NCBI GenBank assembly: GCA_023227965.1
Contig: JALOCA010000001.1
Location: 1-64,000, forward strand
DNA length: 64,000 nt
Reading direction: 5' to 3'
Source: Lentimicrobiaceae bacterium
GTDB taxonomy: Bacteria > Bacteroidota > Bacteroidia > Bacteroidales > JALOCA01
Shown here: positions 34,598 to 44,877 of the stretch, piece by piece
How the letters are laid out: each line of letters opens with the position of its first letter
Numbering within the stretch: position 1 is the stretch's first letter
Made by a program: the position numbers and the translations under genes
The notes under the pieces: generated by a model
Database searches by the model: none
What the model saw: only the letters and a program-made list of their open reading frames with translations
What the model was told of the DNA's origin: nothing

Positions 34598-37500
34598 TTA
34601 TTTTTCAATTGCCTGCATTTTTCTGAGAAATTGTATTCTCTTTTCGGGTGTAGAGATGATATAAAGATAAGGCTCTTCAGCATTTTTTGATTTCAGCGTC
34701 CGTTTTACTTCTTTAATGCCGGAAATGATTTCATTAAAATCGTTGTTCGACGACAGCGCCTGCATCACTGAGTTAGAATAACTAAAGAAATACCAAATCG
34801 AAGGGCTGATTTCAAGATAAATTGTAAAAACATCCCCTGTACGACGTCTTCCGAGTTCGATATACCCGTTTACGTATTTGTTTACTGATACTTTGCCTAT
34901 ATTCATGATGCCTATGGAACCTGCGGATACAAAGGAACGTATTGCCGGATTCCAGGTAAAATGAAGATCAGTAAGTAACAAAGTATGATTAAGTCCCTGC
35001 GGCATTTTTTTAATACTGCCAAAAAGGGAGATGTCGTTAAGAACCTTTTGCGCTTCCTCTTTTCCTATGAACGTAGCAATTCCTTTTGCAGTAAGGCTAG
35101 CTGTAAGATTCAAACCGTTAAGATTTGCCGATTCGAGGTCATTTTGCATTTTTTTTAAGGCATTATCGGCAAAGAAGAAGTCGAGCGACATCATACTTTC
35201 CACAGCCGTTGAATCGGCTATGGTAAAATTGCGGATTCTTCCGAAATTCCTGATTTTTACCTGTGCCAGATCGGATAAAAGCTGTTGGGGCCCTTCGCCA
35301 TACAAAATACATCTTTCGCGATTAAAACTCATATAATTTCCACCGGCAGCAGGATTTTCGAGCCGTTCGGGTGCCGCAAGGCGATATTCATTGAATGATT
35401 TATCAAAAGTAAGCGTACCTGATGTAGTAAAAAGAACGGAGTCAGGATAAGCCCCGGCGAATGCAAAAAACCGGGGATAAATCGTGCCTTCGGTCTCCGA
35501 AAACATCACCGAAGTATTCAATCTTTCCCCTTTTAAATTGGTTAGTGGGTATTGTAAAGGAATCTGGATATTTTTAGGGTTAATTTTCGCAATGAATTTT
35601 ACCCATTGCTGTCCTGATGACGAGCAATCGTGTTTGATACGGAAGCCTCCATCGAAAGTAAATGTTTCGCTTGCCGCATTAAGATGTATTTTCCCGGCAA
35701 AGTCGAAATCGTTGCTGAGCGTAAAATGTGCAGAATCGCTGACATTTGCAATACCTACGGTTTGTTTTGTAATGCTATCGTAAAATATTTCGGTAAATAA
35801 AACGGGCTGTGCCTGCTGGTTTTCGTCAACATAATCGGAATAGCCCTTGGCTTTATAACGCATACGGGAATAAACGGATACATCGGCATTGTAAATGGTA
35901 TGGTATTTTGTAGTGCGGTTTGCAAGAACAAGGGCATCTTTTAGTTCCTTCATTTTTGCTTTTTTGAGAATGGTTACCTGTCCGCGGGCGGGGAAAATAG
36001 CAACATCGGCAACCCTGATCAGTTTCACATCTTCTGCAAAAATAATATTATCCTTTAAGTTGTAACGAGCTCTGAAACAATAAAATGACAAAGAATCCTG
36101 ATTAGGATGTGTGGAAATGAATTCAGAGCCCTTCAGGTTAGCATCTGCCAGTTGAGCGGGCGACATATTGTCAATTCCCTGTATCCTTTCGCTAAAGTTG
36201 TTGATAAGTTCCACTTCGCTTTTATCCATCAGCCAATCGAGTTGGTCCATAAAACAAATATACTGATTTACCGGGAATTCCACTTTTGAGCCTGTTCCGG
36301 TATTTCTAAATTCTCCCCTGCGTTTTTCAAAATCAATATGAGCTTTGTAAATATGGGTTGTAAAAGCCAATTCGTTCAGGTCAATTGTTTTCAACCGGAA
36401 ATCAGTAGTATCAGAATCGAATGTATGGTGCTTAAAAACAAATCGTTTCGATTCCATTTCCGCATCGTTAAAACTGAGTGTTCCTTTTCCGCTTAATCCG
36501 GTTGATGACAAATGAATGCTTCCGTTCAGAAGAGTACTGTCGTTATAAACAACTATAGGCTTAGCTTTTATTGAAGTAATGGTCATTCTATCGGAATAGG
36601 GTTGCCAATGGAAGAAAGCATTGGTAGCTCTCGCCAGGGGATATTCCACTTCTGAAGGATGCGGGTCGAGGTTAAATTTTTTAATCTGTGCATTAGTCGA
36701 ATCGGGGAAAAAGATATATGGAGTTGCTTCACTTACCGAACCTAAAAATTTCAAAGTTCCGTTTCCCTTCAACCCTTCATTGCTCAGAGTTATTTTTGAG
36801 TAAAATATACCTTTGCCATCATAAACCGGAAGCCCTTCTGGAGGTGTTTCTTTAAAAAATCCCAACGAAAAATCTTTCTGTACTTTTAAAGGTTCTACGA
36901 TGTCGGGGAAAATATCCGCCGACACAAGGAACCCGTTAAATTCAAGTCCATCGGTAGTAAAATTGGCAAGGCTATCAATAGTAAACGGGTTTACATGGTA
37001 ATAAAATTTGTCCTTATTATATACGCCATTTTGAATATTTTTTCGGTTATAATATGCGTAAGATTCGGTTTTACTGTTAAATACAGGGTAAATAGGATAA
37101 GATTTTACGCTGGATTTGTTATTGGGATTATCAATGAGCAAGTCTCCGCTCAGGTCAGCAATTACCGTTTTTACTTTGACAAGGGGATATTCACCTTCTT
37201 TATTTTTTACGGTATCATGTACGGTAAAACTAAGAGAGTCAATCGTGGGCAAATTAAGTTTGAATTTATCGTATTCGAAAGAGCATTCATGGGCAAAAAA
37301 ATCAAAATACCCGGCATGTACACGTCCGGTAAAAATAAAATCCCTGTTTTTTTTAAGGGTAATCTGCTCGTTCACAGGATAAATAAATACCCGTTGCGAA
37401 TCACTGAGTTGTACTTCGGGCACACCACGAATAATCAGATCGAAATTATCCATTGAAAGCGTAGCATTGGGCTGGTTATTTACAACCGAATAAAACCGTA

Positions 37501-39085
37501 TTACATCATAATCCGTTTTTTTAGTTTTCGCTTTCAGGTAATTAAACATACGGGGCTTTAAGCTCACCCTATCCGATTCACTGTTATAAATAAGGAACCC
37601 TTTCCCCGTTAGCTGAATAAGCATACCCTGCACCTGTACATGAGGTTTTTTCAGGTAGTCGCTAAGTTCGTATCCATAAAACTCGGTAGTTCCAGTTGCT
37701 TCCGAAAATTTATACAAAGAATAAAGTGGATTTACTTCGTCAATGCCCTGTAATTTGTCGAAACGGGGCTCAGAAAAATAGTTTGAAGATTCAAAGGCGG
37801 CTTCACCGGTTTTTTTTATGCCTTTAATCATTTCAAAGTCAATTTTATTTTCATCCATTTTCCAATTCATGGATTCGAAATACATATCCATTTTATGAAA
37901 CGAATCGAAAAAAGGACTGATGGCAAGCCCGTCTTCGTTTCGGGTAAAGGAAAGATGCTTTTGCATATCGTTGTAGCGCATCACCAAACCCGGATGATGG
38001 ATGGAATCGTTTTCAAAATATAACGAAATGGAGGCATGATCGGCTAAAATTTTGTCGCTTCGGATAATAAACCTTTCTGACCCGGCTCTGGCAAAAGGCT
38101 TGCCATTCCTGGTAAAAGTGATTACTGCAGGTTCTTCGTAGGTGCCGCTTCCAACAATCCGCGCACCTTCCATGGTAAAGCCGCCGGTATAATCAATACC
38201 TTTAAAAATTCCGGAAATACTTATCGTTTTTTTGTACGAAACAAAGCGGGGAAATGTAGCTTTTTCTTCGGTATTTCCGGATAACATTTTTTCGGTCAGG
38301 CTCCCTATAAGGGGCTTAGAAAAAAATTTCGGATAATTAAAAAGAACTGTATCCGCAGTGAAACTTGCAAGTTTGAGGTTTAGTTTGTAAACATCCAGTT
38401 CAGCATACACGTCTTTCAAACCGGCTCTGCTCCAATTAATCATACCGCCCTTGCCTACCCATAAATCCTTGCCTGGATAAAAAACACCGCTTGTTTTATA
38501 AATAACTGAGCTATCATTATTTGTAATACAGACAAGATCGAGAGAAGGAAAGTAAACACGGGTCAGGCTGTCGAAAGAATAAAAGTAAGCATTGGTACGA
38601 CAAATCCATTGCATATTTCCTGCATTGTATATTTTTTTATTTTTCGACAGCAAGCGGGTACTCTCAAGGTAATTCATAAAAGCCGTGTAGCTTTTGCTGT
38701 TTATGGTACTTTCAAGCCCGCGGTTCCATGCGTCCATACTGCTATCGGGCTGACCGCTCATAACCAGAGCCGTATAGGATGATATATATTCTGTAAACTG
38801 CGGGTACGCTTTCATCCTATTTTTCAACATGAGGTTGGAGGTGTTGTACACGCGGGTACGCTGGTTTTCTGTTATCTTTCCGCCATTCCAGGCTTCGGTA
38901 AATTTTCTAAGCGATTTTTTGGCTTCAGGTTTAAAATTCGGATTCACCTGGTCGAAAAAGGCATTCAGTTCATGGATAAATTTCACCGAATCGGGGGTAA
39001 AAGTAGCGGGAAGCTGGGCGTTTGCAATACCAATTCCGGCTAAAAATGCAACTAATAACAAAAAACGGGCGATTATTTTTGGCAT
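34598..39085 (-). CDS. very large secreted protein of unknown function
   Basis: 1,495 residues with a clear signal peptide (MPKIIARFLLLVAFLAGIGIANAQ). No lipobox, no T9SS sorting domain, and no TM helix beyond the signal, so probably periplasmic or outer-membrane-associated. The body is beta-rich with many recurring phrases of the kind NEGLKGNGTLKF, TGLSGKGTLSF, DFDFAGKIHLNA and YTGGFTMEGARIVGSGTY, suggesting a long repeated beta-solenoid or bridge-like fold; that fold is an inference. It follows prmA by 3 bp, third in a unit with the S9 peptidase and prmA. Confidence 0.8.
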   Translation of the reverse strand: MPKIIARFLLLVAFLAGIGIANAQLPATFTPDSVKFIHELNAFFDQVNPNFKPEAKKSLRKFTEAWNGGKITENQRTRVYNTSNLMLKNRMKAYPQFTEYISSYTALVMSGQPDSSMDAWNRGLESTINSKSYTAFMNYLESTRLLSKNKKIYNAGNMQWICRTNAYFYSFDSLTRVYFPSLDLVCITNNDSSVIYKTSGVFYPGKDLWVGKGGMINWSRAGLKDVYAELDVYKLNLKLASFTADTVLFNYPKFFSKPLIGSLTEKMLSGNTEEKATFPRFVSYKKTISISGIFKGIDYTGGFTMEGARIVGSGTYEEPAVITFTRNGKPFARAGSERFIIRSDKILADHASISLYFENDSIHHPGLVMRYNDMQKHLSFTRNEDGLAISPFFDSFHKMDMYFESMNWKMDENKIDFEMIKGIKKTGEAAFESSNYFSEPRFDKLQGIDEVNPLYSLYKFSEATGTTEFYGYELSDYLKKPHVQVQGMLIQLTGKGFLIYNSESDRVSLKPRMFNYLKAKTKKTDYDVIRFYSVVNNQPNATLSMDNFDLIIRGVPEVQLSDSQRVFIYPVNEQITLKKNRDFIFTGRVHAGYFDFFAHECSFEYDKFKLNLPTIDSLSFTVHDTVKNKEGEYPLVKVKTVIADLSGDLLIDNPNNKSSVKSYPIYPVFNSKTESYAYYNRKNIQNGVYNKDKFYYHVNPFTIDSLANFTTDGLEFNGFLVSADIFPDIVEPLKVQKDFSLGFFKETPPEGLPVYDGKGIFYSKITLSNEGLKGNGTLKFLGSVSEATPYIFFPDSTNAQIKKFNLDPHPSEVEYPLARATNAFFHWQPYSDRMTITSIKAKPIVVYNDSTLLNGSIHLSSTGLSGKGTLSFNDAEMESKRFVFKHHTFDSDTTDFRLKTIDLNELAFTTHIYKAHIDFEKRRGEFRNTGTGSKVEFPVNQYICFMDQLDWLMDKSEVELINNFSERIQGIDNMSPAQLADANLKGSEFISTHPNQDSLSFYCFRARYNLKDNIIFAEDVKLIRVADVAIFPARGQVTILKKAKMKELKDALVLANRTTKYHTIYNADVSVYSRMRYKAKGYSDYVDENQQAQPVLFTEIFYDSITKQTVGIANVSDSAHFTLSNDFDFAGKIHLNAASETFTFDGGFRIKHDCSSSGQQWVKFIAKINPKNIQIPLQYPLTNLKGERLNTSVMFSETEGTIYPRFFAFAGAYPDSVLFTTSGTLTFDKSFNEYRLAAPERLENPAAGGNYMSFNRERCILYGEGPQQLLSDLAQVKIRNFGRIRNFTIADSTAVESMMSLDFFFADNALKKMQNDLESANLNGLNLTASLTAKGIATFIGKEEAQKVLNDISLFGSIKKMPQGLNHTLLLTDLHFTWNPAIRSFVSAGSIGIMNIGKVSVNKYVNGYIELGRRRTGDVFTIYLEISPSIWYFFSYSNSVMQALSSNNDFNEIISGIKEVKRTLKSKNAEEPYLYIISTPEKRIQFLRKMQAIEK

Positions 39086-39088
39086 AGA

Positions 39089-39907
39089 TTATCGGTTTAA
39101 TGTACAATGAACGGCAGCCCAATCGTTTTTTGTATGATAAAAATCAATTTTCAAATTATTTTTTGTGGCTTCTGCTTCAATTGCGGCTATGTCGTTCTGA
39201 TAAAAACCACTCATCAGTAAAATGCCTCCGTTTTTAAGACTGCCAGCATATTTTGCCATGTCGTTTAGTAAAATATTGCGGTTAATATTTGCAAAAACGA
39301 CATCATAAACATTTTTTGTAAGCAGATTTGCATCGCCTAATGTTGCTTTTATTTTGCTCCGATGGTTGTTGTTTATATTCTCCAAGGTATTGTTATAAGC
39401 CCATTCATCGTTGTCAATAGCATCCACCGAATGGGCTTGCCTTTTTTCGGCAAGAATGGCAAGTATGCCTGTTCCACAGCCCATATCTAATATATCTTTA
39501 TCTTTCAGCTGCATAGAAAGTATTATCTCTATCATCAGGGAAGTGGTTTCATGGTGAGCCGTACCAAACGACATTTTGGGTTCAATAATAATTTCCAATC
39601 CGGCTTCCGGCTTTGAAGGATGAAAAGGCGCCCTGACATAGCATTGACCTGCAATAGTTACCGGTTCGTAATTACTTTCCCAAACCTGGTTCCAGTTAAT
39701 GTCTTCAAGTTGCTTCCACGAAAAACGACATTGTACATTATTGGTAAATAATGTTTTCCGTATGGTATTTTCATCAAACAGGCGTGAGGGAATATACGCC
39801 ATAAAACCGGAATCGCTTTCGGCAAAACTATCGAAGCCTATTTCCGCCAGATAAGCCATGGCTATTTCCGGTTCGGAGCAGATAAACTGTACTTCTGTAT
39901 ATTCCAT
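39089..39907 (-). CDS. prmA: ribosomal protein L11 methyltransferase
   Basis: 272 residues; S-adenosylmethionine-dependent enzyme that methylates ribosomal protein L11. The SAM site DMGCGTGILAILAEK, the acidic loop DAIDNDEWAYNN and the VFANINRNILL catalytic-face motif identify PrmA. It has the normal N-terminal substrate-binding extension. Placed between the S9 peptidase (4 bp gap) and the 1,495-residue gene. Confidence 0.93.
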   Translation of the reverse strand: MEYTEVQFICSEPEIAMAYLAEIGFDSFAESDSGFMAYIPSRLFDENTIRKTLFTNNVQCRFSWKQLEDINWNQVWESNYEPVTIAGQCYVRAPFHPSKPEAGLEIIIEPKMSFGTAHHETTSLMIEIILSMQLKDKDILDMGCGTGILAILAEKRQAHSVDAIDNDEWAYNNTLENINNNHRSKIKATLGDANLLTKNVYDVVFANINRNILLNDMAKYAGSLKNGGILLMSGFYQNDIAAIEAEATKNNLKIDFYHTKNDWAAVHCTLNR

Positions 39908-39911
39908 TGAC

Positions 39912-42017
39912 CTATTTCAGCCATTTATCGAGCCATCCGAAAAAGGTTCGTTGCCACAACACCCCATTCTGTGGGTGAAGAACCCAATGATTTTCATTGG
40001 GAAAATAAAGCATCTGCGCAGGCACACCTTTGAGAATAGCTGCATTAAATGCACTCATTCCCTGCGTTGAAGATATACGGTAATCTTTTTCTCCGTGAAT
40101 TATTAGGATAGGAGTATCCCAATTTTGCACAAAACGATGGGGAGAGCTGGCATAACTGCGTTGTGCCGTTGCATTGGTTTTATCCCAAAACGGACCACCA
40201 AGGTCCCAGTTTACAAACCACATTTCCTCTGTTTCAAGATACTGGCTTTCGAGGTTAAACATACCATCGTGTGCAATGAATGCTTTAAACCGTTTGTTGT
40301 GGTTACCCGCAAGCCAATAAACCGAAAAACCACCATAACTTGCACCTACGGCTCCCAATTTATCGCCATTTACAAAAGGTTCTTTTATCATGGTATCAAT
40401 TGCCGAAAGGTAATCTTGCATATTTTGTCCGCCATAGTCTCCACTGATTTGCTCAAGCCATTCTTTGCCAAAGCCGGGTAGCCCGCGACGGTTGGGCGCA
40501 ACAATGATATACCCGTTTGCAGCCATTATCTGGAAGTTCCAGCGATACGACCAAAACTGGCTTACAGTACTTTGTGGTCCGCCTTCGCAATACAATAAAG
40601 TCGGATATTTTTTCTGGGGATTAAACTGGGGAGGGTAAATTACCCAGGTCAGCATATCTTTATTATCAGTAGTTTTTATCCAGCGTTTTTCCACTCTTCC
40701 CATACTAAGTTGTGAAAGAAGCTCTTTATTGGTAAAAGTGAGCTGGGTTTCTTTGCCATCAGCAGAATTAACCGCGAAGATTTCTGTAGGCATACTCATG
40801 CTTTGTTGCATTCCGATAAGGGTACTTCCTGCAACAGAAACATTCAGATAGTTATGGACTCCGTCGGTGAGTTTTTTAATTTTACCCGATTTCAGTTCGA
40901 GACGATAAATTTCGTCGGTAGCCTGCCAATCGCTGATAAAATAGATTTGTTTGTTATCATCGCTCCATGCAAGATTATTCGCATTTTGGTCAAAATTTTT
41001 GGAGTAATCCGTCATAGTTTTGGAAGCAAAATCATACACCATTAATCGTTGTTTATCCGACTCATATCCATCACGTTCCATACTTTCCCATGCTATTTTT
41101 TTCCCATCAGGCGAAAAAACAGGGTTCAGGTCGTAACCATTCATGCCTTCAGTAAGATTTATTGTAGTTTCCGTAGCTAAATTATAGATATAAATATCTG
41201 AATTTGTGGAAAGAGCGTATTCCTTTCCCTGTTTTTTCCTGCAGGAATAGGCAATACTTTTTCCATCGGGACTCCAGCAAATCTGCTCCATGCCTCCGAA
41301 AGGTTTTAAAGGTGATTCCCATGGTTCAAATTTCATAATATCAATACCATCGGTTATCATATTGCCATCTCTTTTAGCATAAAAAATATGGGTATAGGTT
41401 TCTACCCATTCATCCCAATGTCTGTACATCAAATTATTAATAACTTTCCCGGTGGCTTTATGCAGATCGGGATACAAATCCTGTGTGGAGAGGCTTGCTT
41501 TTACCTCTTTGGTGTAAACAATATTTTTTCCATCCGGAGAATATTTAAAACCTGAAATTCCTCCGTTAATAAAAGTAACTTGTTTAACTATACTTCCGTT
41601 AGCAAACATTTCATACATCTGCATTTCACCACTTTCGGCGCTCATAAATCCTATTTTTTTCCCATCGGGTGTCCATTGCGGATTGTATTCGCTTGAAAGA
41701 GTAAAGGTAAGTTGATTTTGTATTTTTCCATCAACCGAAACGGTGTATAGGTCGCAGTTGCCTTTGTCCAGAGGGACATCATACCAAGTAACTCCATACA
41801 GTACAGTTGATTTATCGGGAGATACGGTAGCTTCATTCACTCTACCCAACGACCAGAGCACTTCCGGAGTCATCAAATTACTTTTAAGCCGTAATTGCTT
41901 TTTGGTGATAATTTTTTGGGAAACAGGATTATTATTTCCTGAATTTGCCTGGCTAAAACCATATACAGGAATAAGCAGACTAATGGTAAACAATGCTATA
42001 ATTCGTTTCATTCTCAT
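39912..42017 (-). CDS. S9 family prolyl oligopeptidase-like peptidase
   Basis: 701 residues. Signal peptide (MRMKRIIALFTISLLIPVYGFSQ; the third codon is an alternative start). Residues about 50-430 are a WD40-like beta-propeller with PDGKKI-type repeats, and residues about 450-701 are an alpha/beta hydrolase with catalytic triad Ser560 (GASYGGF), Asp645 (HGEKDYR) and His677 (NENHW). It should cleave short peptides in the periplasm, in the acylaminoacyl-peptidase/DPP-like branch. First gene of the three-gene unit with prmA. Confidence 0.92.
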   Translation of the reverse strand: MRMKRIIALFTISLLIPVYGFSQANSGNNNPVSQKIITKKQLRLKSNLMTPEVLWSLGRVNEATVSPDKSTVLYGVTWYDVPLDKGNCDLYTVSVDGKIQNQLTFTLSSEYNPQWTPDGKKIGFMSAESGEMQMYEMFANGSIVKQVTFINGGISGFKYSPDGKNIVYTKEVKASLSTQDLYPDLHKATGKVINNLMYRHWDEWVETYTHIFYAKRDGNMITDGIDIMKFEPWESPLKPFGGMEQICWSPDGKSIAYSCRKKQGKEYALSTNSDIYIYNLATETTINLTEGMNGYDLNPVFSPDGKKIAWESMERDGYESDKQRLMVYDFASKTMTDYSKNFDQNANNLAWSDDNKQIYFISDWQATDEIYRLELKSGKIKKLTDGVHNYLNVSVAGSTLIGMQQSMSMPTEIFAVNSADGKETQLTFTNKELLSQLSMGRVEKRWIKTTDNKDMLTWVIYPPQFNPQKKYPTLLYCEGGPQSTVSQFWSYRWNFQIMAANGYIIVAPNRRGLPGFGKEWLEQISGDYGGQNMQDYLSAIDTMIKEPFVNGDKLGAVGASYGGFSVYWLAGNHNKRFKAFIAHDGMFNLESQYLETEEMWFVNWDLGGPFWDKTNATAQRSYASSPHRFVQNWDTPILIIHGEKDYRISSTQGMSAFNAAILKGVPAQMLYFPNENHWVLHPQNGVLWQRTFFGWLDKWLK

Positions 42018-42371
42018 GTTATTATTTCGGATATTATTAATTTACAAAAGATTAAGAAATGCTAAAAAAGTGGCTAAAAATAACAATTATTTTTATGTCT
42101 CAAAGGTAAAGACAGAAAAGAAAAGCTCCTGTCCGAATAGGGGACTTTATTTTCCCAAACAAAGAGAATGCTTTTAATTTATAAAATGTAACATTCACAT
42201 TTTAAATAAAATATATAATGGCATGTCTATTGCTAAGAAAGAGTAGCCTAATATTATACATTCTTACCAAAAAGGCTTCGGGTATAAAAAGCAAAAGCAC
42301 TAAAGAGCATTTATAATTTACAAAGTTTTATAAATAGTTTATTATGAGTAAAAACAGATTACTACAGGAAG
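42018..42371. other. intergenic region between divergent genes
   Basis: 354 bp between the divergent S9 peptidase and hybrid kinase genes. AT-rich; no consensus promoter box was found in either direction. A 16-codon frame (42344-42394) overlaps the kinase start in another frame. Confidence 0.35.
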
Positions 42372-44033
42372 ATGACAAAAGAAAAAATAATTGAGTTAGA
42401 GCAGGAAAATGCTCTGTTGAAGGAAAAATTAAAAGAATGCGCTAAAACAGTAGATGCAGTACTGCAATCAAAGCGGGAAGCTGAAAAAGCCAACCATATC
42501 AAGTCAGATTTTCTTGCCATGATGAGCCATGAGATACGAACACCCATGAACGGGGTAATCGGAATGACAAGCCTTCTGCTTGATACCAACTTGACTTCCG
42601 AACAACGTGATTTTGTGGAAACTATACGCCTAAGCGGTGAAAGCCTGATAACAATTATTAATGAAATTCTCGACTTTTCAAAAATTGAATCCGGAAAAAT
42701 TACTTTTGAAGAAGCACCTTTCGATCTGCGCAGTTGTATTGAAGACTCTCTTGATATTTTTACTCACAACGCCATCGAAAAAAGTCTTGACTTGTTGTAT
42801 CTTATTCAACCAGAAGTTGCACATGCTTTTATAGGCGACAGAACCCGTTTACAGCAGGTGCTGGTTAACCTTATAAGTAATGCTATAAAATTTACCGAAA
42901 AAGGTGAAGTATTCATTAAGGTAGAAAAACGTAGTGAAAAGGGTGATACACAGGAAATTCTTATTTCGGTCAAAGATACCGGTATCGGGATACCACAGGA
43001 CAAAATAGGCATTCTTTTCGATGCGTTTACACAAGCAGATGTTTCCACCACAAGAAGATACGAAGGTACAGGTTTAGGACTTGCTATTTCAAAACGCCTT
43101 ATTAATCTCATGGGAGGAGATATTTGGGTTGAAAGCATTGAAAACGTAGGATCCACCTTTTTTTGTACCTTGCAATTAAAAACTACAGAACAAAACAAGC
43201 CTCGGCTGTACGTGAAAGGAAAACATCCGGAATTGCAAAATGCAAAGGTGCTGGTTGTTGATGACAATCAAACCAACCTATTGATAATCAACATTCAACT
43301 TGAATCATGGGGAATAATTCCCACCCTTGCAGCCTCTGCCAAAGAAGCACTTTGTATCTTATCAGAAGACGAAACCTTCGATCTTGCTATTCTCGATATG
43401 CAAATGCCGGAAATGGATGGCGTTGAACTTGCAAAATTGATGAAAAGTCAGATTCAGACACAATCTTTACCGCTCATATTGCTTACCTCGATGGGTAACC
43501 TCGACAGTATACCTAACGGAATTTTCGATGCCAAACTATCGAAACCGATACGTATGTCCACTTTATTTGATTATGTATTAAAAACTATATCCAATTCAAA
43601 AAACAAAAAAAACAACCCACATTCATTTGAATTTAATAAATGTCTTGCTGCTATGTTACCTATAAAAATTCTCATCGCCGAAGATAATCTCATTAATCAA
43701 AAACTAGTTATTTCCTTACTTGGGAAAATGGGTTACAGGGTTGACGCCGTTTCTAATGGTAAAGAAGCCGTTGAATCGCTGAGGCGACAACATTATGATA
43801 TTGTATTCATGGATATTCAAATGCCTGAAATGAACGGTATTGACGCCACTAAAGCCATACTTGATAATTCAAACGGAAATAATCCAAATATAATAGCCAT
43901 GACTGCAAACGTAATGCAAGGCGATAAAGAAAAATGCATCGAAGCGGGAATGGTGGATTACTTGAGTAAACCCATACGATTTAATGAAGTAGAACAAACT
44001 CTGATAAAATGGGGAAAAAAGGCAATTAATTAA
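42372..44033 (+). CDS. soluble hybrid histidine kinase with two receivers
   Basis: 553 residues, no TM segment and no recognisable sensor domain. An N-terminal coiled coil (1-40) leads into HisKA with His53 (SHEIRTPMNG), then an HATPase with N-box LVNLISNAIKF and G-boxes DTGIGIP and GTGLGLAISKRL. Two receiver domains follow, with phosphoacceptors Asp342 (LAILDMQMPEMDG) and Asp481 (VFMDIQMPEMNG). It must get its signal from a partner protein through the coiled coil. A stand-alone receiver gene lies 424 bp downstream. No output domain is attached. Confidence 0.9.
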   Translation: MTKEKIIELEQENALLKEKLKECAKTVDAVLQSKREAEKANHIKSDFLAMMSHEIRTPMNGVIGMTSLLLDTNLTSEQRDFVETIRLSGESLITIINEILDFSKIESGKITFEEAPFDLRSCIEDSLDIFTHNAIEKSLDLLYLIQPEVAHAFIGDRTRLQQVLVNLISNAIKFTEKGEVFIKVEKRSEKGDTQEILISVKDTGIGIPQDKIGILFDAFTQADVSTTRRYEGTGLGLAISKRLINLMGGDIWVESIENVGSTFFCTLQLKTTEQNKPRLYVKGKHPELQNAKVLVVDDNQTNLLIINIQLESWGIIPTLAASAKEALCILSEDETFDLAILDMQMPEMDGVELAKLMKSQIQTQSLPLILLTSMGNLDSIPNGIFDAKLSKPIRMSTLFDYVLKTISNSKNKKNNPHSFEFNKCLAAMLPIKILIAEDNLINQKLVISLLGKMGYRVDAVSNGKEAVESLRRQHYDIVFMDIQMPEMNGIDATKAILDNSNGNNPNIIAMTANVMQGDKEKCIEAGMVDYLSKPIRFNEVEQTLIKWGKKAIN

Positions 44034-44457
44034 TTAATATGTATTTTATTAATTTTAGAATATTTTTTAAATCATTATTGATTAATTTTTATTTAAAAAA
44101 TAATTTTTTCAGGTATTAAGCATTTTTTTATTAATTTTATTCCATCTGAATGAAAAAATATTTTGATGGTATCTATTATAAAAAATGAAATACAAAATCA
44201 TATAATTTCTTTTTCAACAAAGCTTTACAAAGTTAAATTTTCCATTCTGTATGCTGACATATGGAATACTGATTTTGTGGAAAAAACTTTAGGGTATCTT
44301 TCATCCCCATTGCCGAAATCACCGGATTTTGGCAAAAAACATCAACCATTTATACAACAAAGAAAGGGTAAATGCAGCCATTACAATAAACGAAAAATTA
44401 TAACACAAACTGGAGAAAAATTGGTTATATTTTACCCTACCTTATAAAACTGCTATA
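44034..44457. other. very AT-rich intergenic region
   Basis: The first half is nearly pure A and T with scattered ttaatt words. A 95-codon frame (44163-44447) ends 10 bp before the receiver gene, but has low-complexity composition, no motif and no start signal, so it is not annotated as a gene. Confidence 0.35.
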
Positions 44458-44871
44458 ATGGAACAAGCCGACATTGCTACCCATTCTTCAGGGACTGGCT
44501 CAAACGATGCATCCCTGGTACTTATTGTAGAAGACGATCCTGTAAACAGTTTGTTTTTGCAGTTGGCTCTTAGAAATTCTCATTTAAAACTGATTATTGC
44601 CAGCACAGGGACCCAGGCAATTGAATTATTTGATAAAAATCCGGGAATCAAACTTATTTTGCTCGATATTAAATTACCGGATATTCCAGGGTATGATCTA
44701 TCAAAATATTTTAAAGAAAAACGAAAATATGTTGCTATTATCGCCCAAACAGCTTATGCTTTACCTGGAGATAGAGAAAAAGTATTAGACTCAGGATGCG
44801 ATGACTACATATCAAAACCTATTAAAAAAGAATATCTATTACAATTAGTTGATAGATATATAAATTCCTGA
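44458..44871 (+). CDS. stand-alone response regulator receiver
   Basis: 137 residues consisting of one receiver domain: acidic pair in LIVEDDP, phosphoacceptor Asp70 in LILLDIKLPD, Thr/Ala switch IIAQTAY and Lys in ISKPIKKEY. No output domain, so a phospho-relay or protein-protein role as with CheY or Spo0F. The hybrid kinase upstream is the natural partner by position. Confidence 0.9.
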   Translation: MEQADIATHSSGTGSNDASLVLIVEDDPVNSLFLQLALRNSHLKLIIASTGTQAIELFDKNPGIKLILLDIKLPDIPGYDLSKYFKEKRKYVAIIAQTAYALPGDREKVLDSGCDDYISKPIKKEYLLQLVDRYINS

Positions 44872-44877
44872 TTTTTT

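Noticed and set aside
42344..42394. 16-codon upstream frame overlapping the hybrid kinase start
   Set aside because: Could be a leader peptide, but there is no attenuator structure, no codon signal and no clear ribosome-binding site.
44163..44447. 95-codon frame before the receiver gene
   Set aside because: AT-driven open frame, no motif, no start signal and unlike any protein type I know; kept only as part of the intergenic note.
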